Source: a virus. Taken from it: DNA of 41,755 bases. Position numbers and translations under genes: made by a program. Positions 8,887 to 15,385 of this stretch are shown in pieces (the first letter of the stretch is position 1; the number at the start of each line of letters is the position of its first letter). The notes under the pieces were generated by a model. The model was not told where the DNA came from. It did not search any database and worked only from the letters and a program-made list of their open reading frames with translations. The stretch covers positions 1 through 41,755 of the IMG/VR virus record IMGVR_UViG_3300025326_000091; one strand, given 5' to 3'.

Positions 8887-9272
8887 AGTTCAAACTCTGG
8901 TTCGCGGGCAAGATGTTGGCCCGCGCGGCGAAAAGGAGCGGAGCGATGAAAGCGTTTCCGAAGTTGTTCGGTTACGTCGGGATCTTGGCCTCGGTACTCG
9001 GCGCGCTCGCGGAGCAGGCGCAGATACTGCCGCCTACCATCGGGAAGTACATCGTCATGGCTTCCACTATGCTGGCCGCGTTCTCCCACTCGATCCCGTC
9101 CGCGGCCATGGCGGCGATCAAGCTGCCGTCCTGGTTCTCGACGCTGGCGTCCGTCCTGTCCGTGGCGGCCGGCTTCGGGTTCGGGGGACCTGTGGGTCTC
9201 GGCATTGGGGTGCTGAGCACGATCATCGCGGCGATGTCCCACAACGTCGTGAAGCCGACGCCGGCGCCCTAA
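8883..9272 (+). CDS. Holin-like multi-pass membrane protein, 129 aa
   Basis: Three hydrophobic stretches (about residues 28-45, 55-75 and 85-120), rich in Gly/Ala, make this a membrane protein; adjacency to the peptidase suggests a holin that permeabilises the inner membrane. Two starts are plausible: ATG 8883, overlapping the previous stop, and ATG 8946, which has AAGGAG at good spacing. The longer form adds a basic 21-residue N-terminus. It is the last rightward gene before the convergent operon. Confidence 0.6.
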   Translation: MKFKLWFAGKMLARAAKRSGAMKAFPKLFGYVGILASVLGALAEQAQILPPTIGKYIVMASTMLAAFSHSIPSAAMAAIKLPSWFSTLASVLSVAAGFGFGGPVGLGIGVLSTIIAAMSHNVVKPTPAP

Positions 9273-9274
9273 GT

Positions 9275-9565
9275 CTACGGACAGAGCTCGACCGTCCCGT
9301 GCTCCGTCGCCGACTCTCCGGCGACGTTGTATGCCGTCACCACGAACATCACGAGCGGGGCGTCGCCCGCGGGCGTGAACCCGAACTCACCCCGGCACCG
9401 GCCGAGAAGGCACGCGGAGGCCGGCACGTCCACCCGCTGGGCCGGCGGCCAGGAGCACGCGAGGGCCGTGCAACACGTCGTGTAGTACAGCCGGTACCCG
9501 TCCGCCGTGGCGCTTTCGTTCCAGGACCAGACGCCTAGGTAGGAGGCGAGGAGTGCGGCGATCAC
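9275..9565 (-). CDS. Small fibronectin-III-like protein, 96 aa
   Basis: The start is GTG at 9565, preceded by GGAGGAGCC and overlapping the upstream stop. An N-terminal hydrophobic segment leads to an Fn3-like pattern: SWNESATADGYRLYY, then VTAYNVAGESA near the end. Cys-rich loops (five Cys) suggest disulfides and an exported location. It is the last gene of the leftward operon and ends two bases from the convergent holin-like gene. It resembles in style the C-terminal domain of the 5371-6414 product. Confidence 0.6.
   Translation of the reverse strand: MIAALLASYLGVWSWNESATADGYRLYYTTCCTALACSWPPAQRVDVPASACLLGRCRGEFGFTPAGDAPLVMFVVTAYNVAGESATEHGTVELCP
9305..9326. terminator. Hairpin near convergent gene ends
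   Basis: CGTCGCCG and CGGCGACG form a perfect 8-bp stem with a six-base loop, inside the 3' half of the minus-strand gene and just past the rightward lysis genes. It is followed on the plus strand only by TTGT, so it would be a weak intrinsic terminator at best. Confidence 0.3.
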
Positions 9566-9930
9566 GGCTCCTCCACCGGAACAACGAGGACGCGCACCAT
9601 CGTTAGCCCTGGCATATCTATTTTCCGTTGTACGTGCTCTGGCGAGATTCCCAATGTCGGCGCCCCGTCGATCCGGTGATTCCGAGCCGTCCATCCCTTC
9701 CACGGAAGCCGCCACACCTCCTCCTTGCGGTAGAGGGCGTCGAGGATGGCTCGATACAGTCGTGGCTCTAGCAGCGTGATGCTCCTGGTCATGTGGTAAT
9801 GGTTCAGTTCTCGCCGCGTTGCTTCGAACAGGACAATCACCCGTTCGTCGTCCTGTAACGCCCCATCCCTCGCCCGGTCGCTCGCCAGGTCGGCGTTGCG
9901 GCGGGCTTGTTCGATCTGTGCGTCAGTCAT
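9562..9930 (-). CDS. Hypothetical protein, 122 aa
   Basis: Not recognised. The ATG at 9930 has GGAGGAGCC directly upstream; longer upstream reading is rejected because it would overlap the next gene. The N-terminal half is charged and helical and the C-terminal half mixed alpha/beta with several Trp. Its stop overlaps the next gene's GTG, so it belongs to the same operon. Confidence 0.6.
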   Translation of the reverse strand: MTDAQIEQARRNADLASDRARDGALQDDERVIVLFEATRRELNHYHMTRSITLLEPRLYRAILDALYRKEEVWRLPWKGWTARNHRIDGAPTLGISPEHVQRKIDMPGLTMVRVLVVPVEEP

Positions 9931-10118
9931 GGCTCCTCCGCCCACAGCCGCACCACACGGCGGTTGTATTGACGGTTGTAGGCAACCCTGCTGCCGAGTC
10001 GCATCAAAGCCTTCTTTTTTGTGGGATACGCGACGATAGAGCCATCGACATTGCGTTTGGCTTCCTTCCCCACCGCGACGGCCCAGCCAGCCTTCCAGCG
10101 GCGCTTGGTGCGGGTCAT
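9927..10118 (-). CDS. Small basic protein, 63 aa
   Basis: Not recognised. It is strongly basic (many Lys/Arg, aromatic Trp/Tyr), which would suit nucleic-acid binding. The start is ATG 10118, overlapping the upstream stop; the end overlaps the next ATG. Confidence 0.55.
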   Translation of the reverse strand: MTRTKRRWKAGWAVAVGKEAKRNVDGSIVAYPTKKKALMRLGSRVAYNRQYNRRVVRLWAEEP

Positions 10119-10474
10119 AACACAGGCCCCGCAGGGCCGATGGCAACCCACGCAAGCTGCTTCCGCAGCTTCTCCACCTCCGCCTTCGCGGCGTCACGCT
10201 CCTGTGCGTATCTCTCCACGTCGGCATTCGCTTTCTTGAGCGTGTCTTGCGCGAACACAACCGTTTCCCGCAGCGCCTCGATCTCGGCGTCACACTCGGC
10301 GCGCTCCTGCGCCTTCGCCTGCTCGATGATGTTCTCGATCCCAGCCTTCGTTTCGACGGCCTTCAACTCACCCTTGAGGAAGTCGATCTCGGCGTTCACC
10401 TCGGAGGCGAGGTAGCACGCCACCGTTCCAGGCGGTAGACCGAGACGTTGCCCTTCGACGTAGTGCTTTGTCAC
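10115..10474 (-). CDS. Coiled-coil protein, 119 aa
   Basis: The GTG at 10474 is preceded by GAGGAGGGGAA, and its overlap with the upstream stop (GTGA) fixes the start. Residues ~25-105 are Glu/Lys/Ala-rich heptads, predicted as one long coiled coil. No family is recognised. Confidence 0.6.
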   Translation of the reverse strand: MTKHYVEGQRLGLPPGTVACYLASEVNAEIDFLKGELKAVETKAGIENIIEQAKAQERAECDAEIEALRETVVFAQDTLKKANADVERYAQERDAAKAEVEKLRKQLAWVAIGPAGPVL

Positions 10475-10686
10475 TTCCCCTCCTCTCCATCGAGCTCGCG
10501 GAGGGCGACAAGCACCTCTGCCGGGTGGCCCATGTCTATCGTGGCCCGCACCGCCTCCACCACTTTCATCGCCCGCTCGTAGGCGGCTTCGAGAGCCACT
10601 ACGTCCTCCCCATGCACGACATCGTGGTAGCGTCCGCCCTTGCCCCCATAGCCAACCAGGCCGTGACGTGGCAGCGGCAGCTTCAT
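10471..10686 (-). CDS. Hypothetical protein, 71 aa
   Basis: Not recognised. It begins with a Gly/His-rich, basic N-terminus and ends with an amphipathic helix. Its ATG overlaps the upstream gene and its stop overlaps the downstream GTG, as throughout this operon. Confidence 0.55.
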   Translation of the reverse strand: MKLPLPRHGLVGYGGKGGRYHDVVHGEDVVALEAAYERAMKVVEAVRATIDMGHPAEVLVALRELDGEEGK

Positions 10687-10970
10687 GGCAGCGCCCCTCC
10701 CTCGCGGGCGGCGATGAGCGCATCTCGCATGTCATTCAATGCGCGCGCATGTACCATAGCTTTTGCGCCTCCGTACTCGGCCGGCACGGTGTTCCACACA
10801 CGCTCCGCCGCCTCCGCGACGGCGCGGAGAAGCTGCATCTGCTTGGCGAATTTCTTGCCCGCCAGCATGTACACCCCGCTCTTTTGGCCTTCACGGAACG
10901 CGAGCCAGTCCTCGAGGCAGCACTCGTCTACGTGCGCCGTGCCGTCACCGCGATCCAGACATTCGCACAT
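10683..10970 (-). CDS. Hypothetical protein, 95 aa
   Basis: The ATG at 10970 has GAGGAGG eight bases upstream; the longer open frame to 11081 is rejected. The N-terminus holds MCECLDRGDG followed by DECC, a cluster of Cys that may bind zinc. The rest is helical. It is the first gene after a 129-base gap in the leftward operon. Confidence 0.58.
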   Translation of the reverse strand: MCECLDRGDGTAHVDECCLEDWLAFREGQKSGVYMLAGKKFAKQMQLLRAVAEAAERVWNTVPAEYGGAKAMVHARALNDMRDALIAAREGGALP

Positions 10971-11054
10971 CACTAGCCTCCTCAACGCTCTGGCGGCGGG
11001 CCTGTGACTAGCCCCATCGGGCGCCGCTGACAACAGACCCGCCGCCTTCGCGAA

Positions 11055-11086
11055 GCGCCGTGGCCTGAGCGACCGAGCCACGGCGC
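11055..11086 (-). terminator. Strong intergenic hairpin
   Basis: GCGCCGTGGC and GCCACGGCGC form a perfect 10-bp stem with a 12-base loop in the gap 10971-11099. It lies just after the leftward gene 11100-11453. No T-tract follows, so it may be a factor-dependent or partial terminator, or an RNA-stability element. A CTTCGCGAAG palindrome follows at 11046-11055. Nothing else is seen in this gap apart from a weak promoter-like TTGTCA/TAGTCA pair on the minus strand. Confidence 0.45.
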
Positions 11087-11099
11087 ATGTTCTCGATCC

Positions 11100-11453
11100 C
11101 TACCGCTGGGTCTTCAAGAACGGCAGCGTGGCCCAGGTGCATCGGATCGACCCATCCGAGAGCCGCTCCGCATCGACCAGGTAGTCGCAGTCCGTACAGC
11201 CGGTGAGCCGCGCGTGCTTGTAGCAGGCCAGGCAGAGGTTGCTGCTCGACGGGCAGAGCGTCAGGTGCTCACCGCGCACGAGGAACACGTCGATCGCCTT
11301 CGGCGGCTGGATGTCCGGGCCGTCCTGGATCGCGGCAACGCTCGCAGCGGCTTTGACCTTCTTCGCAGGCTTGGCCGCATCGGCCACACTCGCCAGGCAG
11401 GTGATACCTGCCGCCACCGCCAGGGTCAGCGTGATTGATCTTCGGTTCCACAT
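11100..11453 (-). CDS. Exported Cys-rich protein, 117 aa
   Basis: It has a textbook signal peptide (MWNRRSITLTLAVAAGITCL, then ASVADA, cleavage near residue 26) and GGAGGATCC before the ATG. The mature part contains LCPSSSNLCLACYKHARLTG and CTDCDY, six Cys in pairs that suggest disulfides or metal binding. It is likely periplasmic or secreted; function is unknown. It overlaps the upstream gene by 28 bases. Confidence 0.62.
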   Translation of the reverse strand: MWNRRSITLTLAVAAGITCLASVADAAKPAKKVKAAASVAAIQDGPDIQPPKAIDVFLVRGEHLTLCPSSSNLCLACYKHARLTGCTDCDYLVDAERLSDGSIRCTWATLPFLKTQR

Positions 11454-11752
11454 GGATCCTCCACGGCCCGTATTAGGGCCATGGCTTGGTGATAGTATCT
11501 GCCAGCTTGTTCCTTAGTTTCGATTCGCGCCCAGGGAACGTCCGAGTGGATCAGTGCCTTCATGATCTTTCGTGCTAGTGCCAGAGACGGAATGTATTGG
11601 CGGACTGCCAGACCCGTGTTGAGGTGCGTCACCGAGTAACCTTCTTTTCTGTCGGGCATTGCATGGACCGCCAAGCCCCCTTTGACCGTGTAGGCATGAA
11701 TTGATTCGCGACCGGCGAATATTCCGGCTCTCATAAACCAAACTTTCCTCAT
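11426..11752 (-). CDS. Paralog B of a tandem pair, 108 aa
   Basis: Not recognised as a known family. It is closely similar in pattern to the upstream gene 11514-12095: shared features are the start MR-xW, an AYxVxGGLAVH segment, a VTHxxTGLA segment, and ARxIMKAL followed by PW. GAGGAG precedes the ATG. This is evidence of a local duplication. Confidence 0.62.
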   Translation of the reverse strand: MRKVWFMRAGIFAGRESIHAYTVKGGLAVHAMPDRKEGYSVTHLNTGLAVRQYIPSLALARKIMKALIHSDVPWARIETKEQAGRYYHQAMALIRAVEDPCGTEDQSR

Positions 11753-12095
11753 CAGTGCTCCTCAGGTTCTTTCTGCATTTCTTGTCCGCTTCATCCTTGG
11801 TGAGCGAGTCCACAACCCGTTGGAACTGCGCATGGTATGGGCCAGCGTCCTTGCTGGACTTGATCTCTTTCCACGGGATGCCGGAATCTACCAATGCCTT
11901 CATGATCGTCCGTGCCTGAGCAAGAGATTCGATCCTATCGCATGCGGCCAAACCAGTTGCGACATGGGTGACAGCGTAGCGGTTGTGATCCAGGCTGCTC
12001 CGATGTACCGCGAGTCCGCCGGCGACCGAGTACGCATCAACGGACCTTCGCCAACTATCCGGTGATTCGTCAGCACGGATCCAGATCGTCCGCAT
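11514..12095 (-). pseudogene. Paralog A of the tandem pair, likely frameshifted at its 3' end
   Basis: The first ~100 residues match paralog B position by position, but the frame then runs on ~80 codons into paralog B in another frame, giving a Ser/Gly/Arg-rich tail that looks non-native. A one-base insertion in the A-run near 11772 would make the frame end at TGA 11754-11752, overlapping the next ATG (TGATG), the pattern used elsewhere in this operon. So this is either a real frameshift or a sequencing error. The start is ATG 12095, overlapping the upstream stop. Confidence 0.6.
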
Positions 12096-12256
12096 CAGAA
12101 CATCAGGCCGAATGAGAAACCGACGACGAGCCCGGCCACTCCCCAAAACAGACAGGCTACCAGATTCGGGCCGTGGTCGGAATCCCGTTCGTAGACGTGG
12201 TAAGTCCTGTCGTGCGGCTCGACGTTCGGCCGGCGTACCGGGTCGGCCATGAGCAT
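12095..12256 (-). CDS. Small membrane protein, 53 aa
   Basis: An ATG at 12256 (or 12250) is followed by a charged N-terminal half and a C-terminal hydrophobic segment (ACLFWGVAGLVVGFSFGLMF), so a single tail-anchored helix is expected. The stop overlaps the next gene (TGATG). The longer frame to 12748 is a shadow of the repeat gene below. Confidence 0.5.
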   Translation of the reverse strand: MLMADPVRRPNVEPHDRTYHVYERDSDHGPNLVACLFWGVAGLVVGFSFGLMF

Positions 12257-12287
12257 CCGCAGCCGCCGCTCCCGCTTCTCACGGGTG

Positions 12288-12953
12288 TCAAGATTCGATG
12301 ATTGCATCGTGGGCCTCCATGACAAGTCGTTCCAACTCGGCATTTTGCGCGTCCCAGGCGGCGGCCCCGGCGGTGGCCCTGGCGGCGTCCCCGGCGGCCC
12401 CGGCGGCGTCCTCGGCGGCCCTGGCGGCGTCCCTGGCGGCCCAGGCGGCGTCCCCGGCGGCGGCCCCGGCGGCGTCCCTGGCGGCCCAGGCGGCGTCCCC
12501 GGCGGCGGCCCCGGCGGCGTCCCCGGCGGCCCAGGCGGCGTCCTCGGCGGCGGCCCCGGCGGCGTCTCGAAGCGATTCGTCGCCGGCTTCCAGGTAGCGG
12601 CGCACGATCTCAGGAGCCTTCCACATATGGAGCACCGACCGAGCGCACCAGCGCGCAAACCCGCACAGCAGGTCGTCGGTGTCGGTGAGCATCCACTCCA
12701 CCGTCCGCTCCCGACAGACCAGCTTGTCCGAGTCGCGCAGAATCTCACCGCCGCAGCGGACGCGGCAGATCACTGGGCCACTCGCGTATACCAAGGCGTC
12801 GATGATCCGCTCTGAGGCGTGCATCCCGGATTTGCAGAGCACGAGCGGCCCCTCGTGCCGCAGCGTCTCTCCTACACGAACCTCCCGGCCGTCGCCATTC
12901 CCGAGCCGCAAGTCTGCCGGGAGGAAGTGCCAAGCCAGGACTATTTCGCTCAT
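12288..12953 (-). CDS. DUF7666-like protein with Ala-rich repeat tail, 221 aa
   Basis: Residues ~25-90 match from memory the phage family DUF7666: LCKSGMHASERIIDALVYA, CRVRCGGEI, and DKLVCRERTVEW. From about residue 128 to 205 the protein is a low-complexity repeat of Ala, Trp, Asp and Arg, encoded by a 45-bp GC-rich repeat. A short charged C-terminus follows. Ala-rich tails are common in this family in phages. Function is unknown. The start has GGAGAG upstream. Confidence 0.7.
   Translation of the reverse strand: MSEIVLAWHFLPADLRLGNGDGREVRVGETLRHEGPLVLCKSGMHASERIIDALVYASGPVICRVRCGGEILRDSDKLVCRERTVEWMLTDTDDLLCGFARWCARSVLHMWKAPEIVRRYLEAGDESLRDAAGAAAEDAAWAAGDAAGAAAGDAAWAARDAAGAAAGDAAWAARDAARAAEDAAGAAGDAARATAGAAAWDAQNAELERLVMEAHDAIIES
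12378..12567. repeat. 45-bp tandem repeat inside the DUF7666-like gene
   Basis: Copies begin at 12423, 12468, 12513 and (partial) 12558, and a more diverged copy lies at about 12378. Each unit encodes 15 residues of the Ala-rich tail. The repeat is in frame with the minus-strand gene and likely changes copy number by slippage. Confidence 0.8.
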
Positions 12954-12967
12954 GATCTGCTCTCCAA

Positions 12968-13150
12968 CTAGGCATACCAGAAGCCATGATGTCGTACCTT
13001 GAGGCGTTCGTAGGCGGCAGCGATTTCTGGGAACTGCCGACTCACGGCGACCAGGAGAACGGCATCAGCAATCGCATGGTCCGCCTCTTTGTCGTCGTCG
13101 AGGCTATCGAGGTGATGTACCGTATGCGCCACGAATTCAGCATCAGTCAT
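12968..13150 (-). CDS. Hypothetical protein, 60 aa
   Basis: Not recognised. GGAGGTGG lies upstream of the ATG at 13150. The product is acidic at the N-terminus with several His (HTVHHLD) and a helical C-terminus. Confidence 0.55.
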   Translation of the reverse strand: MTDAEFVAHTVHHLDSLDDDKEADHAIADAVLLVAVSRQFPEIAAAYERLKVRHHGFWYA

Positions 13151-13250
13151 GCGGCCACCTCCGCGCCGACCAGCGGCCGAGAAAATAGACGCCAACCGCC
13201 ACCAGAAAGCCGGTATTGACACCGAGCGAGAAAGCGGTCCAGGCACTCAT
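13143..13250 (-). CDS. Small transmembrane protein, 35 aa
   Basis: An ATG at 13250 overlaps the upstream stop (ATGA) and has GGAGAG nearby; the end overlaps the next start by eight bases. The product has one transmembrane helix (residues ~6-24, AFSLGVNTGFLVAVGVYFL) and a basic C-terminus. The junctions match the operon style, which supports a real gene. Confidence 0.55.
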   Translation of the reverse strand: MSAWTAFSLGVNTGFLVAVGVYFLGRWSARRWPHD

Positions 13251-13531
13251 GAGTTGCTCTCCAAGATTTCCTGGATGATGTCCCGAAGCATCTTGTTGTT
13301 CATGCCGCCCCCGAAGTGTATCCGCAGCTCCTCGTCGATCCGCTCCTTCTGGCCTTGGCTCAGGTCGTGCCGCGACCAGATAGACGCCCGCAGCTCCTGG
13401 AACTTGGCACGGCTGAGATGATCCTTGCGCCGCTCGACCGTCTTCCCGGCTGCGGCCGCCTTGATCGCGCGCTGTACGGTCGCATCCAGGCGCTCGTAGT
13501 AGGCGCGTCGTCGCTCGGCTTCCTCGGTCAT
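13247..13531 (-). CDS. Helical charged protein, 94 aa
   Basis: Not recognised. The ATG at 13531 is preceded by GAAAGGAA. The product is rich in Arg/Glu/Ala with long helices and a terminal GGGMNNKML segment. Confidence 0.55.
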   Translation of the reverse strand: MTEEAERRRAYYERLDATVQRAIKAAAAGKTVERRKDHLSRAKFQELRASIWSRHDLSQGQKERIDEELRIHFGGGMNNKMLRDIIQEILESNS

Positions 13532-13716
13532 CTCATTCCTTTCGGCGCCGGGTAGCGGAGCCGTGCGGCCGTGCGGATCCGCACCTCTCGCTTCGTGTTG
13601 ACGTTCGTCCCGACCCATCCACCGTGCGCGCTGGGCCCATCGATCCGCACAGGCTGAATCCGCTCCGACACCTTCACCATGTAGACTTCGCCGATCTTGA
13701 CCTCGTTCTTACGCAT
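13528..13716 (-). CDS. Small beta-rich phage protein, 62 aa
   Basis: It contains KIGEVYMVKVSERIQPVRI and a GGWVGTN pattern, then VRIRTAARLRYP. I recall this arrangement from small phage hypothetical proteins with an SH3-like look, but no function is known. The start overlaps the upstream gene by eight bases. Confidence 0.6.
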   Translation of the reverse strand: MRKNEVKIGEVYMVKVSERIQPVRIDGPSAHGGWVGTNVNTKREVRIRTAARLRYPAPKGMR

Positions 13717-13969
13717 CGCGAAACTCCTCCCGGAAGTCATCCTCCGTGATCCAGGCCGCCACAGCATCCCTCACGGCCGCTCTGATGTTCTCGACACGCG
13801 CGAGGTCGAGCAGGGCCGGGAGGTCCTGAACCGCCGCGTTGGCCGCATCCTCGCAGCACAGCCGCATACTGACTTCCCGGTTCCGCCGCTGCCGATCATG
13901 GCGCTCGTGATAGGAGCACAGGAACTCTTCCCCGCGATCCTCGTCGAATTGGCAACCGCATCCGCTCAT
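13709..13969 (-). CDS. Cys-rich zinc-ribbon-like protein, 86 aa; first gene of the leftward operon
   Basis: GGAGGG precedes the ATG at 13969. The N-terminus has CGCQFDEDRGEEFLCSYHE, which could form a zinc site (Cys, Cys, Cys, His); the rest is helical and acidic. It is the promoter-proximal gene of the operon read from the 13992-14019 promoter. Confidence 0.6.
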   Translation of the reverse strand: MSGCGCQFDEDRGEEFLCSYHERHDRQRRNREVSMRLCCEDAANAAVQDLPALLDLARVENIRAAVRDAVAAWITEDDFREEFRDA

Positions 13970-13991
13970 TGATCCGTCCCTCCTGTCCACG

Positions 13992-14019
13992 AATATACAC
14001 CATCAGGGGACGCCGTCAA
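13992..14019 (-). promoter_or_regulatory. Leftward sigma70-type promoter
   Basis: On the minus strand TTGACG (14019-14014) and TATATT (13997-13992) are separated by 16 bases, just upstream of the leftward operon's first gene. It is a good match to the -35/-10 consensus. Confidence 0.62.
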
Positions 14020-14047
14020 CCATGAATCGACACGGAACCTCAGATTT

Positions 14048-14067
14048 TACAATTTGAAAGAATTGTA
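14048..14067. promoter_or_regulatory. Inverted repeat, candidate operator
   Basis: TACAATT and AATTGTA flank a six-base centre, in the region between the two divergent promoters and next to the ribbon-helix-helix gene. A second inverted repeat, GCCTA-gaaaa-TAGGC, lies at 14076-14090. Either could bind the regulator; no direct evidence. Confidence 0.45.
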
Positions 14068-14100
14068 GTCTTTCGGCCTAGAAAATAGGCAAGAAAAAAG

Positions 14101-14128
14101 TGGACAACGGCCACGAACGTCGTACAAT
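14101..14128 (+). promoter_or_regulatory. Rightward sigma70-type promoter
   Basis: TGGACA (14101-14106) and TACAAT (14123-14128) are spaced by 16 bases, upstream of the ribbon-helix-helix gene. It would make a short leader containing GGAGGTGA. Confidence 0.6.
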
Positions 14129-14158
14129 CGTGGACGCATGGAAGGAGGTGACCGCCAG

Positions 14159-14323
14159 GTGGAAACCGGAACGGTCAGGAAGGACGTCCGAATGTCGGCC
14201 GAGACGCTCGCGGAAATCGAGCGTCTGGCAACTCGCGAGCACCGCACGCTCAGCGACATGATCCGCGAGCTGCTGAGACGCGGACTCGAACAGACACAAC
14301 GCCGCAAGCAAGCGGCATCATGA
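14159..14323 (+). CDS. Ribbon-helix-helix transcriptional regulator, 54 aa
   Basis: A CopG/Arc-type regulator: a short N-terminal strand (TVRKDVRMS) is followed by two helices (AETLAEIERLATREHRT and SDMIRELLRRGLEQ). These proteins bind DNA as dimers through the strand pair. I chose the GTG at 14159 because GGAGGTGA lies seven bases upstream; the in-frame ATG at 14138 would sit almost at the transcription start. It probably regulates the divergent region in front of it. Confidence 0.72.
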   Translation: METGTVRKDVRMSAETLAEIERLATREHRTLSDMIRELLRRGLEQTQRRKQAAS

Positions 14324-14333
14324 GGAGGATCAC

Positions 14334-14513
14334 ATGGATCGTAATGCGTTGATCGGGATGTTGGATGATCTGGTCGATCGATCTGGTCAGATCGAGGTCA
14401 CTCGTGGCGCGAAGTCTTGGAAACTCGACGCGCCGGATCTGCCGCTCAAGGTCGCGGCAACGGTCGTGCGTGCTCGGATCGCGGCGCTACTCGCAGAGAC
14501 GGAGGGTACATGA
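14334..14513 (+). CDS. Small hypothetical protein, 59 aa
   Basis: Not recognised. GAGGAGG lies before the ATG, and its stop overlaps the ERF start (ATGA). The product is a helix-strand mix with MLDDLVDRSG near the start. Context suggests a role with the recombinase. Confidence 0.6.
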   Translation: MDRNALIGMLDDLVDRSGQIEVTRGAKSWKLDAPDLPLKVAATVVRARIAALLAETEGT

Positions 14514-15385
14514 GCAAAACCCAAGGCGAATCGCAAGACCTCGTCCGCCTCGACCCCCAAGCTCTGATTCGCACCGCAGTGGAATCAGGAGCCGGGATCG
14601 AGACGCTCGAACGGCTCGTCGCGCTAGCGAAGGATGTTCGCGCACAGCAAGCGCGCGAGGCTTGGTATCACGCGATGGCCGAGTTTCAGAGGACGTGTCC
14701 AGCGATCCTCAAGACGGCTACCGCGAAGATCGCGACGCGCACAGGCCCGGGCTACGGCTACAAGTACGCTCCGCTCGACGAGATCACGAGCACCATCCTC
14801 CCAATCATGGGACCGCTGGGACTCTCCATCTCCTGGCGCACTCCCAAGATGGACGCGCAGGGGGTGGTGGCCGTCTGCCGCGTCTCCCACGAGCTCGGAC
14901 ACTTCGAGGAGAGCGGAGAGGTCGCCGTACCCGTAGTGCAAGGCGATGGCTCGGGAGCGTCGGCACCGCAGCGCGTCGGGATCGCAATCTCCTACGCCAA
15001 GCGCTACGCGCTGCTCTCCGCAATCGGACTCGCTCCGGAAGACGATCCGGATGCCCACGACCCAGGCCCTGCCGTCCAACCTCCGCGGCGAGCGAGTGAA
15101 GCCGCCAAGAGTACGCCCGATACGATCGAAGGCCTCATCTGGACAGGCATCATCACCGCCGTGGACGAGAAGAAGAGCAAGGCCGGGAAAACCTTCTGGC
15201 TCGTGACCGGGAGCTTCGAAGGCGCGTCGATGACGTTCTCCACGTTCTCCGAGAGTCTCATGCGTGAGGCGATTGGCCGCATGGGAGCTAGCGTCGAGAG
15301 CGAAATCGCCTACACCCAGAAGACCGTGGGGAACCAGAGTTTCAACAACATCGACGCAATCCGCGATGCGGAGATTGCCTTCTGA
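14510..15385 (+). CDS. erf: ERF-family ssDNA annealing protein (recombinase), 291 aa
   Basis: It is of the essential recombination function family that anneals single strands in phage recombination. The segment YKYAPLDEITSTILPIMGPLGLSISW (shortened here to YAPLDEI and GLSISW) is diagnostic, as is SYAKRYALLSAIGL (about residues 162-176). The C-terminal third, after a Pro-rich linker near residue 190, is a separate domain that likely interacts with partners or single-stranded DNA. The start overlaps the preceding stop. It is the core of the recombination operon. Confidence 0.85.
   Translation: MSKTQGESQDLVRLDPQALIRTAVESGAGIETLERLVALAKDVRAQQAREAWYHAMAEFQRTCPAILKTATAKIATRTGPGYGYKYAPLDEITSTILPIMGPLGLSISWRTPKMDAQGVVAVCRVSHELGHFEESGEVAVPVVQGDGSGASAPQRVGIAISYAKRYALLSAIGLAPEDDPDAHDPGPAVQPPRRASEAAKSTPDTIEGLIWTGIITAVDEKKSKAGKTFWLVTGSFEGASMTFSTFSESLMREAIGRMGASVESEIAYTQKTVGNQSFNNIDAIRDAEIAF

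Noticed and set aside
12249-12815. Plus-strand frame encoding a Pro-Gly-Gly collagen-like repeat
   Set aside because: It is the antisense of the 45-bp repeat in the minus-strand DUF7666-like gene; the minus-strand frame has a Shine-Dalgarno, family pattern and operon overlaps, while the plus frame has none.
14138-14158. Upstream ATG for the RHH regulator
   Set aside because: It lies within about ten bases of the -10 box and its first codons are the Shine-Dalgarno of the GTG at 14159.
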